From contig NZ_BMDQ01000002.1 of NCBI RefSeq assembly GCF_014635865.1, positions 372,001 through 436,000 on the forward strand: a stretch of DNA of 64,000 nt, written 5' to 3'. The notes beneath the pieces are model-generated. The model searched no databases, was not told the origin of the DNA, and worked only from the letters and a program-made list of their open reading frames with translations. This stretch comes from Winogradskyella haliclonae (GTDB lineage Bacteria > Bacteroidota > Bacteroidia > Flavobacteriales > Flavobacteriaceae). Below, piece by piece: positions 7,971-16,219 of this stretch. Position numbers and translations under genes: made by a program. Numbering within the stretch: position 1 is the first letter of the stretch; the number at the start of each line of letters is the position of its first letter.

Positions 7971-9263
7971 ATGAAATATTTAAAGTACGTATTAGGAATT
8001 ATAGCTATTCTAGTTATCGGTTTTTTTCTTTTGGGCATTATTAAGTCTGAAGTTTCCTATGACTGTGAAGTGATGGTAGATAAACCATTAGCAGAATCAT
8101 GGGCTACTAGTCAAGACCCAAATAAAATGGCTGATTGGTTGATGGGTTTTCAAAGAATCGAACATATTAGTGGAACCCCAGATACTGTAGGCGCAGTTTC
8201 TGATGTCTATTTTATAACTGAAGGAGAAGAAATGGTTATTCGTGAAACGATTACTGAGATTGTGCCTAACGAGTCTATATCTATGACGTTTACATCAGAT
8301 TTTATGAACATGGACTATAAACTTAGTATGAGTGACGTCGATGGAAAAACAAAAATCAGCTCTAGTACTACTGCAAAAGGCAACGGTATAGTTTCAAAAT
8401 CTATAATGGCATTAGCTGGAGGTTCTGTTAAAGCACAAGAAGAGACTAATTTGACTAATCTTAAAAAAGTAATTGAAGAAACTAAAAGCTCAATTCCTAC
8501 TTTTATATCTGAAACTTCAGAATTAACACATTGCGAATCTGCTGTTTACGATTCAAAAAACAATAGGGTTTATGCTTCACTTATTGGTAATAGTGAAGAT
8601 GGTGATGGTTCTATTGCTACGATAAATTTAGATGGTAAAATTTTAAACAAAACCTTTATTGCAGCACTTAATGACCCCAAAGGTATTGCTATTACTGAAG
8701 ATAAGCTATATGTGTCTGATGTAACAGAACTGGTTGAAGCAGATATAAAAACTGGTCAAATTTTAAAAAAATACACCTTGCCAAGTATCGCTTTTTTAAA
8801 CGATGTTGCTATTGATAATTCTGGGAATGTTTATGTTTCAGATACTAGAACTTCAGAAATTTATAAGTTAGATACCGAAGGCAACTTTACATTGTGGTTA
8901 GCAAATGACGCTCTGGACAAACCAAATGGTTTATTAGTCCAAGACAATACAATGTATGTGGCATCATGGGGTTCTGCTCCAGAAGGTGGGCGCTTATCTA
9001 AAATAGATATGGCTACAAAAAGCGTAGATACTATCTCTTCGATTATAGGAAATTTAGATGGCATTAGACCATATAACGATAAGCACATGATAATATCTGA
9101 CTGGAAGAGTGGTAATATTCATCTGATTGATTACAAAGGCAATACCAAAAAAATTCTTACCGTAGGACAAAGTGTTGGTGACATTGCTTATGTTAAAGAA
9201 AAAGAGCTTTTACTTTTGCCTATGAACAAACAAAGTCGATTGTTATTTTATAAATTAAAGTAA
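7971..9263 (+). CDS. SRPBCC (polyketide cyclase/START-fold) domain fused to SMP-30/NHL-like beta-propeller
   Basis: The protein has 430 residues and three parts. A membrane anchor or uncleaved signal covers about residues 5-25. An SRPBCC-type lipid- or ligand-binding fold covers about 30-170 (segments such as DKPLAESWATSQDPNKMADWL and the C-terminal helix TNLTNLKKVIEETK). A beta-propeller of the SMP-30/NHL kind covers about 185-430, with repeated strands such as NDVAIDNSGNVYVSDT and KPNGLLVQDNTMYVASW. The propeller would face the periplasm. I do not know a characterised protein with this combination. The next gene, an acetyltransferase, starts immediately after the stop. Each domain call is fairly sure; the function is not known. 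Confidence 0.72.
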   Translation: MKYLKYVLGIIAILVIGFFLLGIIKSEVSYDCEVMVDKPLAESWATSQDPNKMADWLMGFQRIEHISGTPDTVGAVSDVYFITEGEEMVIRETITEIVPNESISMTFTSDFMNMDYKLSMSDVDGKTKISSSTTAKGNGIVSKSIMALAGGSVKAQEETNLTNLKKVIEETKSSIPTFISETSELTHCESAVYDSKNNRVYASLIGNSEDGDGSIATINLDGKILNKTFIAALNDPKGIAITEDKLYVSDVTELVEADIKTGQILKKYTLPSIAFLNDVAIDNSGNVYVSDTRTSEIYKLDTEGNFTLWLANDALDKPNGLLVQDNTMYVASWGSAPEGGRLSKIDMATKSVDTISSIIGNLDGIRPYNDKHMIISDWKSGNIHLIDYKGNTKKILTVGQSVGDIAYVKEKELLLLPMNKQSRLLFYKLK

Positions 9264-9797
9264 ATGCAGTTCGATAATTACAATATTCGCCTATTACAAA
9301 ACTCCGATATAGATGCCTATTATAAAATGGTGTCTAAAAACAGAAAGCGTTTAGAAGATTTCTTCACAGGCACAACATCTAGAACTAAAACATTTGAAGA
9401 CACTAAAGCTTTTTTAGCTGAAATGTTAGAAAAAGTTAATAAACGCGAGTATTTCCCATACATTATTGAAGACACTAAAACGCATACTATTGCTGGGTTT
9501 TTAGACTTAAAAAATGTGGACTGGAAGATTCCAAAAACCGAAATGGGACTTTATATCGATGAGAAATATGCTGGTAAAGGCCTATCAACCAAAGCCTTTA
9601 TTTTATTTTGCGAGCATTGTTTTAAAGAACATGGCTTTAGAAAACTATTTCTAAGAACACATCCAAAAAATCATTCTGCACGGAAAATAGCTGAAAAAGC
9701 TGGTTTTAAAATTGAAGGCACCATCCGATGTGATTATAAAACAACTTCTGGTCAATTGGTGGATTTGATATACTATGGTAAATTAAATGATGACTAA
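9264..9797 (+). CDS. GNAT family N-acetyltransferase (RimJ/RimL-like)
   Basis: Acetyl-CoA-dependent acyltransferase of 177 residues. It begins with the usual RimJ/RimL-type strand (YNIRLLQNSDIDAYYKMV). The acetyl-CoA-binding region GLYIDEKYAGKGLSTKAF is followed by RKLFLRTHPKNHSARKIAEKAGFKIEGTIR, the C-terminal signature of this group (split here by position 125-155). Substrates may be ribosomal protein N-termini, amino acids or small molecules. Its ATG follows the stop of the propeller fusion without a gap, so it is cotranscribed. An inverted repeat runs across its stop codon but lacks a T-tract. Confidence 0.86.
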   Translation: MQFDNYNIRLLQNSDIDAYYKMVSKNRKRLEDFFTGTTSRTKTFEDTKAFLAEMLEKVNKREYFPYIIEDTKTHTIAGFLDLKNVDWKIPKTEMGLYIDEKYAGKGLSTKAFILFCEHCFKEHGFRKLFLRTHPKNHSARKIAEKAGFKIEGTIRCDYKTTSGQLVDLIYYGKLNDD

Positions 9798-9898
9798 TCA
9801 AATTATCTTCGTTTAAAAATTTAGTCATTATGTAAGTATACTTTTAAAATGTTGACTTAGTGTTTTAGATAATTCAACCAAAAAAAACATAATTAAAC

Positions 9899-10297
9899 AT
9901 GAAATACTTAAAACTAATCATCCGCATCGCAGTGGCAGTCATTCTAATACAAACCCTAAGATTCAAATTTACTGCTCATCCAGACAGCGTCTATATCTTT
10001 ACTAAAGTTGGTTTAGAACCTTATGGAAGAATTGGTATTGGTATATTAGAGCTTATTGCTAGTATTTTAATTCTAGTTCCAAAAACAACATGGCTTGGCG
10101 CTACTCTAGTTGTTGGCATTATTGGCGGTGCTATTATGATGCATCTCACACAGCTTGGCATAGCTATAAATGGAGATGGTGGATTATTGTTTTACACGGC
10201 AATAGTAACATTTCTTTTGAGTTTAGTGACATTATGGTTTTCGAGAAAAGACATTCCTTTTATTGGTAAGAAATTCTTTGCTGCAGAAAACAATTAG
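9899..10297 (+). CDS. DoxX family membrane protein
   Basis: Membrane protein of 132 residues with four predicted helices. It opens with MKYLKLIIRIAVAVILIQTLRFKFT, and a second helix contains IGILELIASILILVP, a typical DoxX pattern of an acidic residue in a helix. A third helix is rich in glycine (VVGIIGGAIMMHLTQLG). DoxX-family proteins have been linked to redox and stress functions, but the role here is unknown. It stands alone in a small + strand group with VOC and flavodoxin-like genes, which hints at redox or detoxification. A weak hairpin terminator follows the stop. Confidence 0.82.
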   Translation: MKYLKLIIRIAVAVILIQTLRFKFTAHPDSVYIFTKVGLEPYGRIGIGILELIASILILVPKTTWLGATLVVGIIGGAIMMHLTQLGIAINGDGGLLFYTAIVTFLLSLVTLWFSRKDIPFIGKKFFAAENN

Positions 10298-10301
10298 AAC
10301 T

Positions 10302-10327
10302 AAGGCTTAAATTTATAAGTGCCTTTT
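10302..10327 (+). terminator. Weak candidate terminator after the DoxX gene
   Basis: AAGGC (10302-10306) pairs with GCCTT (10321-10325). Three further A-T pairs lie inside a two-base bulge, and the stem runs into four T residues. The stem is short and the T-tract modest. Confidence 0.35.
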
Positions 10328-10368
10328 CATTACCTTTAAAACTGTCAAATTATTAAACTCATTTAGTT

Positions 10369-10740
10369 ATGAAAGTAGGTGCATTTTCTATAAGCTTAAG
10401 TGTTAAGGATATAAAAGTTTCAAAAGAGTTTTACGAAACCCTAGGATTCTCAGTATTCGCTGGAGACATGGAACGCAATTACCTTATCATGAAAAACGGT
10501 GATGCTATTGTCGGGCTTTTTCAAGGTATGTTTGAGCAAAACATCATTACTTTTAACCCTGGTTGGAATCAAGAAGCCGAAAATCAAGATAATTTTGATG
10601 ATGTCAGAGCGATCCAAAAACATCTAAAATCTTCAGGCATTACATTAGTGAAAGAAGCTGATGACACTACAAAAGGACCTGAAAGCATTACGCTATTTGA
10701 CCCAGATGGCAATACAATTTTAATTGATCAGCATGTTTAA
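10369..10740 (+). CDS. VOC family (glyoxalase/bleomycin resistance-like) protein
   Basis: Cytoplasmic protein of 123 residues with the paired beta-alpha-beta-beta-beta modules of the vicinal oxygen chelate fold. The first module begins FSISLSVKDIKVSKEFYETLGF; the second ends with the characteristic ITLFDPDGNTILIDQH. These proteins often use a divalent metal to handle glyoxals, antibiotics or aromatic compounds. The usual metal ligands are not all obvious, so the reaction is unknown. The downstream flavodoxin-like gene starts 6 bases after the stop, so the two are probably one transcript. Confidence 0.85.
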   Translation: MKVGAFSISLSVKDIKVSKEFYETLGFSVFAGDMERNYLIMKNGDAIVGLFQGMFEQNIITFNPGWNQEAENQDNFDDVRAIQKHLKSSGITLVKEADDTTKGPESITLFDPDGNTILIDQHV

Positions 10741-10746
10741 ATCATT

Positions 10747-11256
10747 ATGACAAAACGAATATTAATTTTCGGTAGCTCAAGAAATGATGGAAATACTTCA
10801 ACAATTGTTAATTGCTTAAAGCAATCATTAGATTTCGACTTGATTAACTTAAATGGTTTAAATATTTCTCATTTTGATTACAAGCATCAAAACAGAGATG
10901 ATGATTTTTTACCTCTTATGAGAAAAGTAATTGGCTATCAACAAATCATTTTTGCAACCCCAGTATATTGGTATACAATGAGTGGTATTCTAAAGGTGTT
11001 TTTCGATAGACTTACAGATTGTTTAACAATTGAAAAAGACTTAGGAAGAAAGTTAAGAAATAAACAAATGTCTGTATTAAGTACCAGTAATGACGATAGT
11101 CAAAATGAAGAATTCTTTTTGCCTTTTATTTTATCTGCAGAATATCTTGGAATGGATTATATAGGTAATATTCATACTTGGTTAGAAAATGAAAAGATAC
11201 CTAATGTAGTAAAAAACAGAATTACTTATTTTGCAAAACTACATTCAACGAACTAA
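10747..11256 (+). CDS. Flavodoxin-fold NAD(P)H-dependent oxidoreductase
   Basis: Protein of 169 residues with a flavodoxin-like fold. The FMN phosphate loop is GSSRNDGNTST near the N-terminus, and the second flavin-contacting loop is ATPVYWYTMSGILKVFFDR. Both are typical of NADPH-dependent FMN reductase and WrbA-like families. It probably reduces FMN, quinones or nitro compounds in the cytoplasm. It lies 6 bases after the VOC gene. Its 3' end overlaps the stop of the convergent hemolysin III gene by 4 bases, so there is no terminator between them. Confidence 0.84.
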   Translation: MTKRILIFGSSRNDGNTSTIVNCLKQSLDFDLINLNGLNISHFDYKHQNRDDDFLPLMRKVIGYQQIIFATPVYWYTMSGILKVFFDRLTDCLTIEKDLGRKLRNKQMSVLSTSNDDSQNEEFFLPFILSAEYLGMDYIGNIHTWLENEKIPNVVKNRITYFAKLHSTN

Positions 11257-11879
11257 GTCAGATGCCAATACATCATTAAAAAATGACAAATAGCACCTGC
11301 TAATACAAAAAAGTGCCAAATTACATGATTAAAAGGTATTTTGTGTATGGCGTAAAATACAATGCCTATGGTATAAAATAATCCACCTGCAAATAACCAC
11401 AATATCCCATTTGGATGCATTAATTTTGATAGCGTGGAAAAGTCAAAAACAATCAACCAACCCATCACTAGATACAATAGTGTTGAAAATATCTCAAATT
11501 TGCCTGTAAAAAAGAGCTTTAAAATCACACCAAAAATGGCAATACCCCAAACTGTATAAAATAAAGGCCAACCCAAACTATCTGGTAACATAATTAGTAA
11601 AACAGGAGTGTAAGTTCCGGCAATAAGCAAGTAAATACTAATATGGTCTACGATTCTAAATTTTTGTTTTAAATCGTAATTAGAAATAGCGTGGTAAGCT
11701 GTTGATGCCGTAAATAAAATAATAATAGATAATCCATACACAACGACACTAAACAATGCCCATGGTTTAGAACTATCAACATTAACAATAAGTAATATTA
11801 AACCAATAACTCCTAAAACAGAACCCAATCCATGAGACCAAGCATTTAGTAATTCTTCGCGTTTGGATTGTTCACTCAT
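11253..11879 (-). CDS. trhA: Hemolysin III/PAQR family membrane protein
   Basis: Seven-helix membrane protein of 208 residues from the hemolysin III (PAQR-like) family; members are thought to affect membrane lipid homeostasis. The metal-site residues are visible: STAYHAI, DHISIYLLIAGTYTPV, and the C-terminal pair in HKIPFNHVIWHFFVLAG. The N-terminus contains the family's NAWSHGLGSVLG. Despite the family name, haemolytic activity is not implied. The start overlaps the stop of the upstream DUF4294 gene by 4 bases, so translation is probably coupled. The symbol follows the E. coli homologue and is a family-level name. Confidence 0.9.
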   Translation of the reverse strand: MSEQSKREELLNAWSHGLGSVLGVIGLILLIVNVDSSKPWALFSVVVYGLSIIILFTASTAYHAISNYDLKQKFRIVDHISIYLLIAGTYTPVLLIMLPDSLGWPLFYTVWGIAIFGVILKLFFTGKFEIFSTLLYLVMGWLIVFDFSTLSKLMHPNGILWLFAGGLFYTIGIVFYAIHKIPFNHVIWHFFVLAGAICHFLMMYWHLT

Positions 11880-12562
11880 TGTTTTTTTGCAAGCTTTTTA
11901 GATGCTTTCCATTTATTTAATAAATCGTAATAATCGATTTCAAAAGCAGGTTCTTGACGCTCTAATCGGCCATTTTGGAAATCGCGCAGTAAAATGTCTT
12001 CAATCAAATAGTCCTCTTCGACATCTAATGGTGCAAACTCACGCTTAAGCTTAATATCAAACAAACTCGCTGTGTTATTATACCAGAAAGCACGCCAACC
12101 ATTACGCAGCTCTTTGACTAATTGAAAGGCTGTTTTTCCAGTTTGGCGGTGAATTAATTTTACTAAAATCTGACCTTCAGTCTTGGTAAGTTTTTTTAGC
12201 TCAGCTGAGAATTCTTTTTCAATATATTTTTGAACTTTTTTTGCGTGCTTTTTCTTTTTTCGACGTTTTTCAAATTGTTTTAACTCTTCGTTTAACTCTA
12301 TTAAACGCTCAGCCGCCATCTTTGCATAAGGATAAACTTTGCGCGTCTTACGTCTTAAAATCAAATAGCGATAACGCTCATCTTTATCACGAAATTTTAA
12401 ATCTGGCAATACCAGAACTTCGTCTAAGTCTATATACTTTCTTGGAATAGAATCGCCTTCAATAAGCAAGTACTTTTCTTGCAAAGAATCTTGTTCTACA
12501 GGTTCTATCTGCGCTAATAAAAGCATAGGGAAACAGAAGAAAAAAAAGATAATGTATCGCAT
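11876..12562 (-). CDS. DUF4294 domain-containing secreted/periplasmic protein
   Basis: Protein of 228 residues with an N-terminal signal peptide (MRYIIFFFFCFPMLLLAQ). The mature part is rich in lysine and arginine, including the basic run EKRRKKKKHAKKVQKYI. It matches the DUF4294 family through YPYAKMAAERLIELNEEL and the later GRAFWYNNTASLFDIKLKREF-like region (here WRAFWYNN). The family is restricted mainly to Bacteroidota and has no known function. It overlaps the hemolysin III gene by 4 bases and is divergent from the M42 peptidase gene. Strong positive charge outside the membrane could suggest binding to lipopolysaccharide or nucleic acid, but that is only a guess. Confidence 0.82.
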   Translation of the reverse strand: MRYIIFFFFCFPMLLLAQIEPVEQDSLQEKYLLIEGDSIPRKYIDLDEVLVLPDLKFRDKDERYRYLILRRKTRKVYPYAKMAAERLIELNEELKQFEKRRKKKKHAKKVQKYIEKEFSAELKKLTKTEGQILVKLIHRQTGKTAFQLVKELRNGWRAFWYNNTASLFDIKLKREFAPLDVEEDYLIEDILLRDFQNGRLERQEPAFEIDYYDLLNKWKASKKLAKKQ

Positions 12563-12594
12563 AACTATTATGTCTCTCTAAAACCATTCCAAAA

Positions 12595-12684
12595 ATGGAA
12601 ATTAAAGCTATTCAAAATTACGAATTAATATATCCTATAACCTTAATTTTACTATTAATATTGTTATTTTTAGGAAAATTTTAA
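12595..12684 (+). CDS. Possible micro-ORF: 29-residue single-span membrane peptide
   Basis: A short reading frame encodes a 29-residue peptide: a polar start (MEIKAIQNYELIYP), a run of leucine and isoleucine long enough to span the membrane, and a basic end (GKF). It stops 4 bases before the M42 peptidase ATG, where a coupled leader or small membrane protein could sit. No ribosome-binding site is clear, and AT-rich DNA readily gives leucine-rich short frames. Conservation in relatives would decide. Confidence 0.25.
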   Translation: MEIKAIQNYELIYPITLILLLILLFLGKF

Positions 12685-12688
12685 ACGC

Positions 12689-13777
12689 ATGGCAAAAAAG
12701 AAATTACTCAACAAAAAGTCGATGGACTTTTTAGAAAAATACTTAAATAACGCATCGCCTACTGGATATGAATGGGAAGGCCAAAAAATATGGATGAATT
12801 ATCTAAAACCTTATGTGGACGAATTTATAACCGACACCTATGGTAGTGCTGTTGCAGTCATCAACCCAAAAGCAAAATATAGAGTTGTTATAGAAGGGCA
12901 TGCCGATGAGATTTCATGGTACGTCAATTACATCTCTGACAAAGGGCTACTCTATGTGATTAGAAATGGAGGAAGTGACCACCAAATTGCGCCTAGTAAA
13001 GTCGTAAACATCCATACCAAGAAAGGTATTGTAAAAGGTGTCTTTGGATGGCCAGCAATACACACAAGAAGTCGTGCAAAAGAAGAACCACCAAAACCTG
13101 ATAATATCTGTATTGATATAGGCGCAAAAGACAAAGCTGAAGTTGAGAAAATGGGCGTACATATTGGATGTGTTATTACCTATCCGGATGAGTTTCATAT
13201 TCTTAATAGCGATAAATTTGTATGTCGTGCGTTAGACAACCGCATGGGTGGTTTTATGATTGCTGAAGTAGCACGTTTACTTCATGAAAACAAAAAGAAA
13301 TTACCTTTTGGATTGTATATTACTAATTCTGTACAGGAAGAAATAGGCTTACGAGGTGCAGAAATGATTACCGAAACTATAAAGCCTGATGTGGCGATTG
13401 TAACTGACGTGACTCACGATACGACTACCCCAATGATTGACCCTAAAAAACAAGGTCTTGCAGAAATTGGTAAAGGTCCAGTTATTGCTTATGCACCAGC
13501 AGTACAACAAAAGTTGAGGGATTTAATTACAGACACAGCTGAAGAAAAGAAAATTCCTTTTCAACGTGCAGCATTATCAAGAGCTACAGGTACAGATACC
13601 GATGCTTTTGCTTATAGTAATGGTGGTGTTGCCTCTGCGCTCATTTCTTTACCATTACGCTACATGCATACGACTGTAGAGATGGTTCATAAAGACGATG
13701 TTGAAAATGTGATTCGCTTAATTTATGAATCATTATTAAACATTAAAGATGGCGAAACGTTTAGCTATTTTAAATAA
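12689..13777 (+). CDS. M42 family metallopeptidase (glutamyl aminopeptidase/endoglucanase M-like)
   Basis: Dinuclear-metal aminopeptidase of 362 residues, probably cytoplasmic because no signal peptide is present. The metal ligands are seen in order: EGHADEIS, RALDNRMGG, the catalytic VQEEIGLRGA, the aspartate in TDVTHDT, and the histidine in MHTTVEMVHKDDV. M42 enzymes form large tetrahedral complexes that trim peptides from the N-terminus. The length is normal. The gene is followed by a good stem-loop terminator, and it is divergent from the DUF4294 gene, an arrangement I associate with Flavobacteriaceae. Confidence 0.93.
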   Translation: MAKKKLLNKKSMDFLEKYLNNASPTGYEWEGQKIWMNYLKPYVDEFITDTYGSAVAVINPKAKYRVVIEGHADEISWYVNYISDKGLLYVIRNGGSDHQIAPSKVVNIHTKKGIVKGVFGWPAIHTRSRAKEEPPKPDNICIDIGAKDKAEVEKMGVHIGCVITYPDEFHILNSDKFVCRALDNRMGGFMIAEVARLLHENKKKLPFGLYITNSVQEEIGLRGAEMITETIKPDVAIVTDVTHDTTTPMIDPKKQGLAEIGKGPVIAYAPAVQQKLRDLITDTAEEKKIPFQRAALSRATGTDTDAFAYSNGGVASALISLPLRYMHTTVEMVHKDDVENVIRLIYESLLNIKDGETFSYFK

Positions 13778-13786
13778 AAACCAAAG

Positions 13787-13822
13787 CCAGTTAATATCTT
13801 AAATATTACTGGTTTTATTTTT
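13787..13822 (+). terminator. Rho-independent terminator after the M42 peptidase
   Basis: CCAGTTAATAT (13787-13797) pairs with ATATTACTGG (13803-13812) with one bulged base and a five-base loop, followed by a T-rich tract to 13822. It sits just after the stop at 13777 and before the next ATG at 13831. Confidence 0.7.
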
Positions 13823-13830
13823 AACTTATC

Positions 13831-14982
13831 ATGTCTTTAAAGCAACAAAAGCACCTATTCAACATTTCAGAAGATGTGACGTATCTCAATACGGCAAGCT
13901 TCTCTCCTGCTTTTAAATCGGTTGAAGCTGCTGGTATAGGGGCAATTAGAAGAAAAAGCAGCCCAGAATTACGACAAGCATCAGATTTGTTTGAGCCTGT
14001 AATCAAACTTCGAAAGTTATTTGCGCAACTTATAGACGAAGATGATTACAATCGTGTCGTCACGATTCCTTCAGTATCATACGGCATGGCTAATGTTGCC
14101 AATAATATTACTTTAAAAGAAGGTGATGAAATTGTAATTGTAGAAGAACAGTTTCCTAGTAATTATTACATCTGGGAGAATTTAGCCAAACAATACAATG
14201 CAAAAATTGTAACAGTAAATCAACCAGACAAACCTAAAGATTGGAATGGATTAATACTTGAGGCTATAACCAAAAATACGGCACTAGTTGCCATTGGACA
14301 TTTGCATTGGGCAAACGGAATTGTATTTGATTTAAAAGCCTTAAGAAAGAAGACTAATGAGCATGATGCACTTTTAGTAATTGATGGTAGTCAATCCATT
14401 GGTGCATTACCGTTTTCTATAAAAGACATACAACCAGATGCCTTAATCTGTGCTGGTTATAAGTGGTTGTTTGGACCCTACGGATGTGCTTATGCGTATT
14501 ATGGTTCCTATTTTGATAATGGCAAACCCATAGAACAAAATTGGGCAAACCGTTTAGGTAGTGAAAACTTGTCTGGTTTAACGGAATACCAATCACAATA
14601 CAAACCAAAAGCAAGCAGATATGCTATGGGCGAAAGCGGTAGTTTTATTTATGTAAAAATGCAAATAGCAGCTTTAGAAGAAATATTAAAAATTAATAAA
14701 GCCGAATTTCAAGACTATTGCCATTCTATTTCAGGAGACGCCTTAAAATCATTATCAGAAATTGGATTTACATCTGATAATCCTGAAGTGAGGGCAAAGC
14801 ATTTATTTGGTATAAAAATTCCAAACTCTGTAGATACTGACCTATTAAAACAAACCTTAAAAAGCCATAATATCCATTTATCTTTTCGTGGTGATTACAT
14901 GCGTGTGTCTTGTCATATATTTAATACAGAAACACATTTCAAAAAATTGTTTAGTGTCTTAAATGCTGCTGTCAATGGATGA
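13831..14982 (+). CDS. Class V aminotransferase-fold PLP-dependent enzyme
   Basis: PLP enzyme of 383 residues, fold type I, class V (NifS/isopenicillin-N-epimerase-like). The N-terminus has YLNTASFSPAFKSVEAAG, matching the class start. The cofactor-contacting region is VIDGSQSIGALPF, and the Schiff-base lysine lies in ICAGYKWLFGPYG. The class includes cysteine desulfurases, kynureninases and aminotransferases; the catalytic cysteine loop of NifS is not evident, so an aminotransferase or lyase is more likely. The substrate is unknown. The last bases overlap the start of the Nudix gene, which implies coupling. Confidence 0.84.
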   Translation: MSLKQQKHLFNISEDVTYLNTASFSPAFKSVEAAGIGAIRRKSSPELRQASDLFEPVIKLRKLFAQLIDEDDYNRVVTIPSVSYGMANVANNITLKEGDEIVIVEEQFPSNYYIWENLAKQYNAKIVTVNQPDKPKDWNGLILEAITKNTALVAIGHLHWANGIVFDLKALRKKTNEHDALLVIDGSQSIGALPFSIKDIQPDALICAGYKWLFGPYGCAYAYYGSYFDNGKPIEQNWANRLGSENLSGLTEYQSQYKPKASRYAMGESGSFIYVKMQIAALEEILKINKAEFQDYCHSISGDALKSLSEIGFTSDNPEVRAKHLFGIKIPNSVDTDLLKQTLKSHNIHLSFRGDYMRVSCHIFNTETHFKKLFSVLNAAVNG

Positions 14983-15529
14983 GCTCTTAGACATTGTTGA
15001 TGAAAACGGAAAGCCTACTGGTAAAACAGCTTTAAAATCCGAAGTACATAAAAAGGGTTGGTATCATAATACCATTCACCTTTGGTTATACACCGATAAT
15101 GACGAAATATTATTGCAGCAACGGTCTCATAAAAAAGTAATATACCCACTATTATGGGATGTTTCTGTTGCTGGGCATATAGACGCTGGCGAAACATTTA
15201 AAGAAGCAGCTACACGAGAAACTAAAGAAGAGATTGGATTGAAGCTTAATGAAAATGATTTAACGAAAATCGGGACCCATCTTCATAAATCAATTTATGA
15301 TAATGGCACTATAAAAGATTTTGAATTTCATCAAGTTTATGTGGCAAAATTGTCTATTGATTTAAATCAGTTAATCCCTCAAAAAGATGAAGTAGAAGCT
15401 CTAAAATTAGTTACCTTTAATGAGTTTGAAAATCTATTGGCAAATAGTACTACCAATTCTCATTTCATAGCTTCAAATACTGAATATTACAAATTTGTAC
15501 TAGAATCTATTAAAAGTCTTAAGCATTAA
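14975..15529 (+). CDS. Nudix hydrolase
   Basis: Nudix-fold hydrolase of 184 residues. The complete Nudix box GHIDAGETFKEAATRETKEEIGL (described as G-x5-E-x7-R-E-U-x-E-E-x-G-U) is intact. The N-terminus (DELLDIVDENGKPTGK) and the LLQQRSHKKVIYPLLWDV segment resemble the subgroup related to isopentenyl-diphosphate isomerase. It cleaves a nucleoside diphosphate-linked or related substrate; which one is unknown. I use the ATG at 14975; another ATG at 14963 in the same frame would add four residues. It overlaps the upstream PLP-enzyme stop by 8 bases, and its stop overlaps the PrsW-like start (TAATG). Confidence 0.88.
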   Translation: MDELLDIVDENGKPTGKTALKSEVHKKGWYHNTIHLWLYTDNDEILLQQRSHKKVIYPLLWDVSVAGHIDAGETFKEAATRETKEEIGLKLNENDLTKIGTHLHKSIYDNGTIKDFEFHQVYVAKLSIDLNQLIPQKDEVEALKLVTFNEFENLLANSTTNSHFIASNTEYYKFVLESIKSLKH

Positions 15530-16209
15530 TGCATTTACTCTTACTTGCAATAGCGCCTATATTAGCAATAAGCACTTATATCTATTTTCAGGATAAGCAT
15601 GAGAAAGAGCCATTAGGGCTGTTAATAAAGAGCTTTTTACTTGGTGCTTTTGTTAGTGTTCTTATAGTACTCGTATTATATCTTATTACTGGACGGTTTA
15701 TTCCTATCACTGATAAGTTTAGTGTCTGGCAGCAGTTTATACAAGCATTTATTGTTGTTGCACTTTCGGAAGAGTTTAGCAAATATGTTATCGTAAAATA
15801 TTATGCGCAACCCAAAAAAGATTTTAACGAGCCTTATGATGGCATTATGTACGCCGTAATGGTATCTATGGGCTTTGCCTGTACAGAAAACATTATGTAT
15901 GTTTTAGATGGAGGTACTGAAGTAGCTATATTAAGAGCTTTTACAGCTGTCCCAGCACATGCCACTTTTGGAATACTTATGGGTTATTTTATGGGTAAAG
16001 CTAAATTCTCAAACAACAGAATTAAGTTAAACTTAGCTGGATTAGGTTTGGCAACCTTATTTCATGGCGCTTACGATTTCTTTTTATTTATAAACTTTAT
16101 TCCTGGAATATACATTGGCGCATTTATATCTTTGATTATAGGTCTTATTCTTTCAAGAAAAGCTATAAAGCGTCACCAAAGAGATTCAAATTTTAATAAT
16201 ACTAAATAA
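15529..16209 (+). CDS. PrsW family intramembrane metalloprotease
   Basis: Polytopic membrane protein of 226 residues from the PrsW family (CAAX-protease superfamily), which can cleave anti-sigma factors or modify membrane proteins. The catalytic-type motifs are present: LSEEFSKY (E-E-x3-K), a second acidic motif FACTENIMYVL, PAHATFGILMGY and HGAYDFF. About seven hydrophobic helices are visible. The ATG overlaps the Nudix stop by one base. The targets are unknown; no anti-sigma gene is adjacent. It lies just upstream of the carboxylase operon (gap 10 bases) and may be transcribed with it. Confidence 0.88.
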   Translation: MHLLLLAIAPILAISTYIYFQDKHEKEPLGLLIKSFLLGAFVSVLIVLVLYLITGRFIPITDKFSVWQQFIQAFIVVALSEEFSKYVIVKYYAQPKKDFNEPYDGIMYAVMVSMGFACTENIMYVLDGGTEVAILRAFTAVPAHATFGILMGYFMGKAKFSNNRIKLNLAGLGLATLFHGAYDFFLFINFIPGIYIGAFISLIIGLILSRKAIKRHQRDSNFNNTK

Positions 16210-16219
16210 AACGTATGAT

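Noticed and set aside
9787..9830. Inverted repeat TGACTAA/TTAGTCA across the acetyltransferase stop as a terminator
   Set aside because: The loop is 23 bases long and no T-tract follows.
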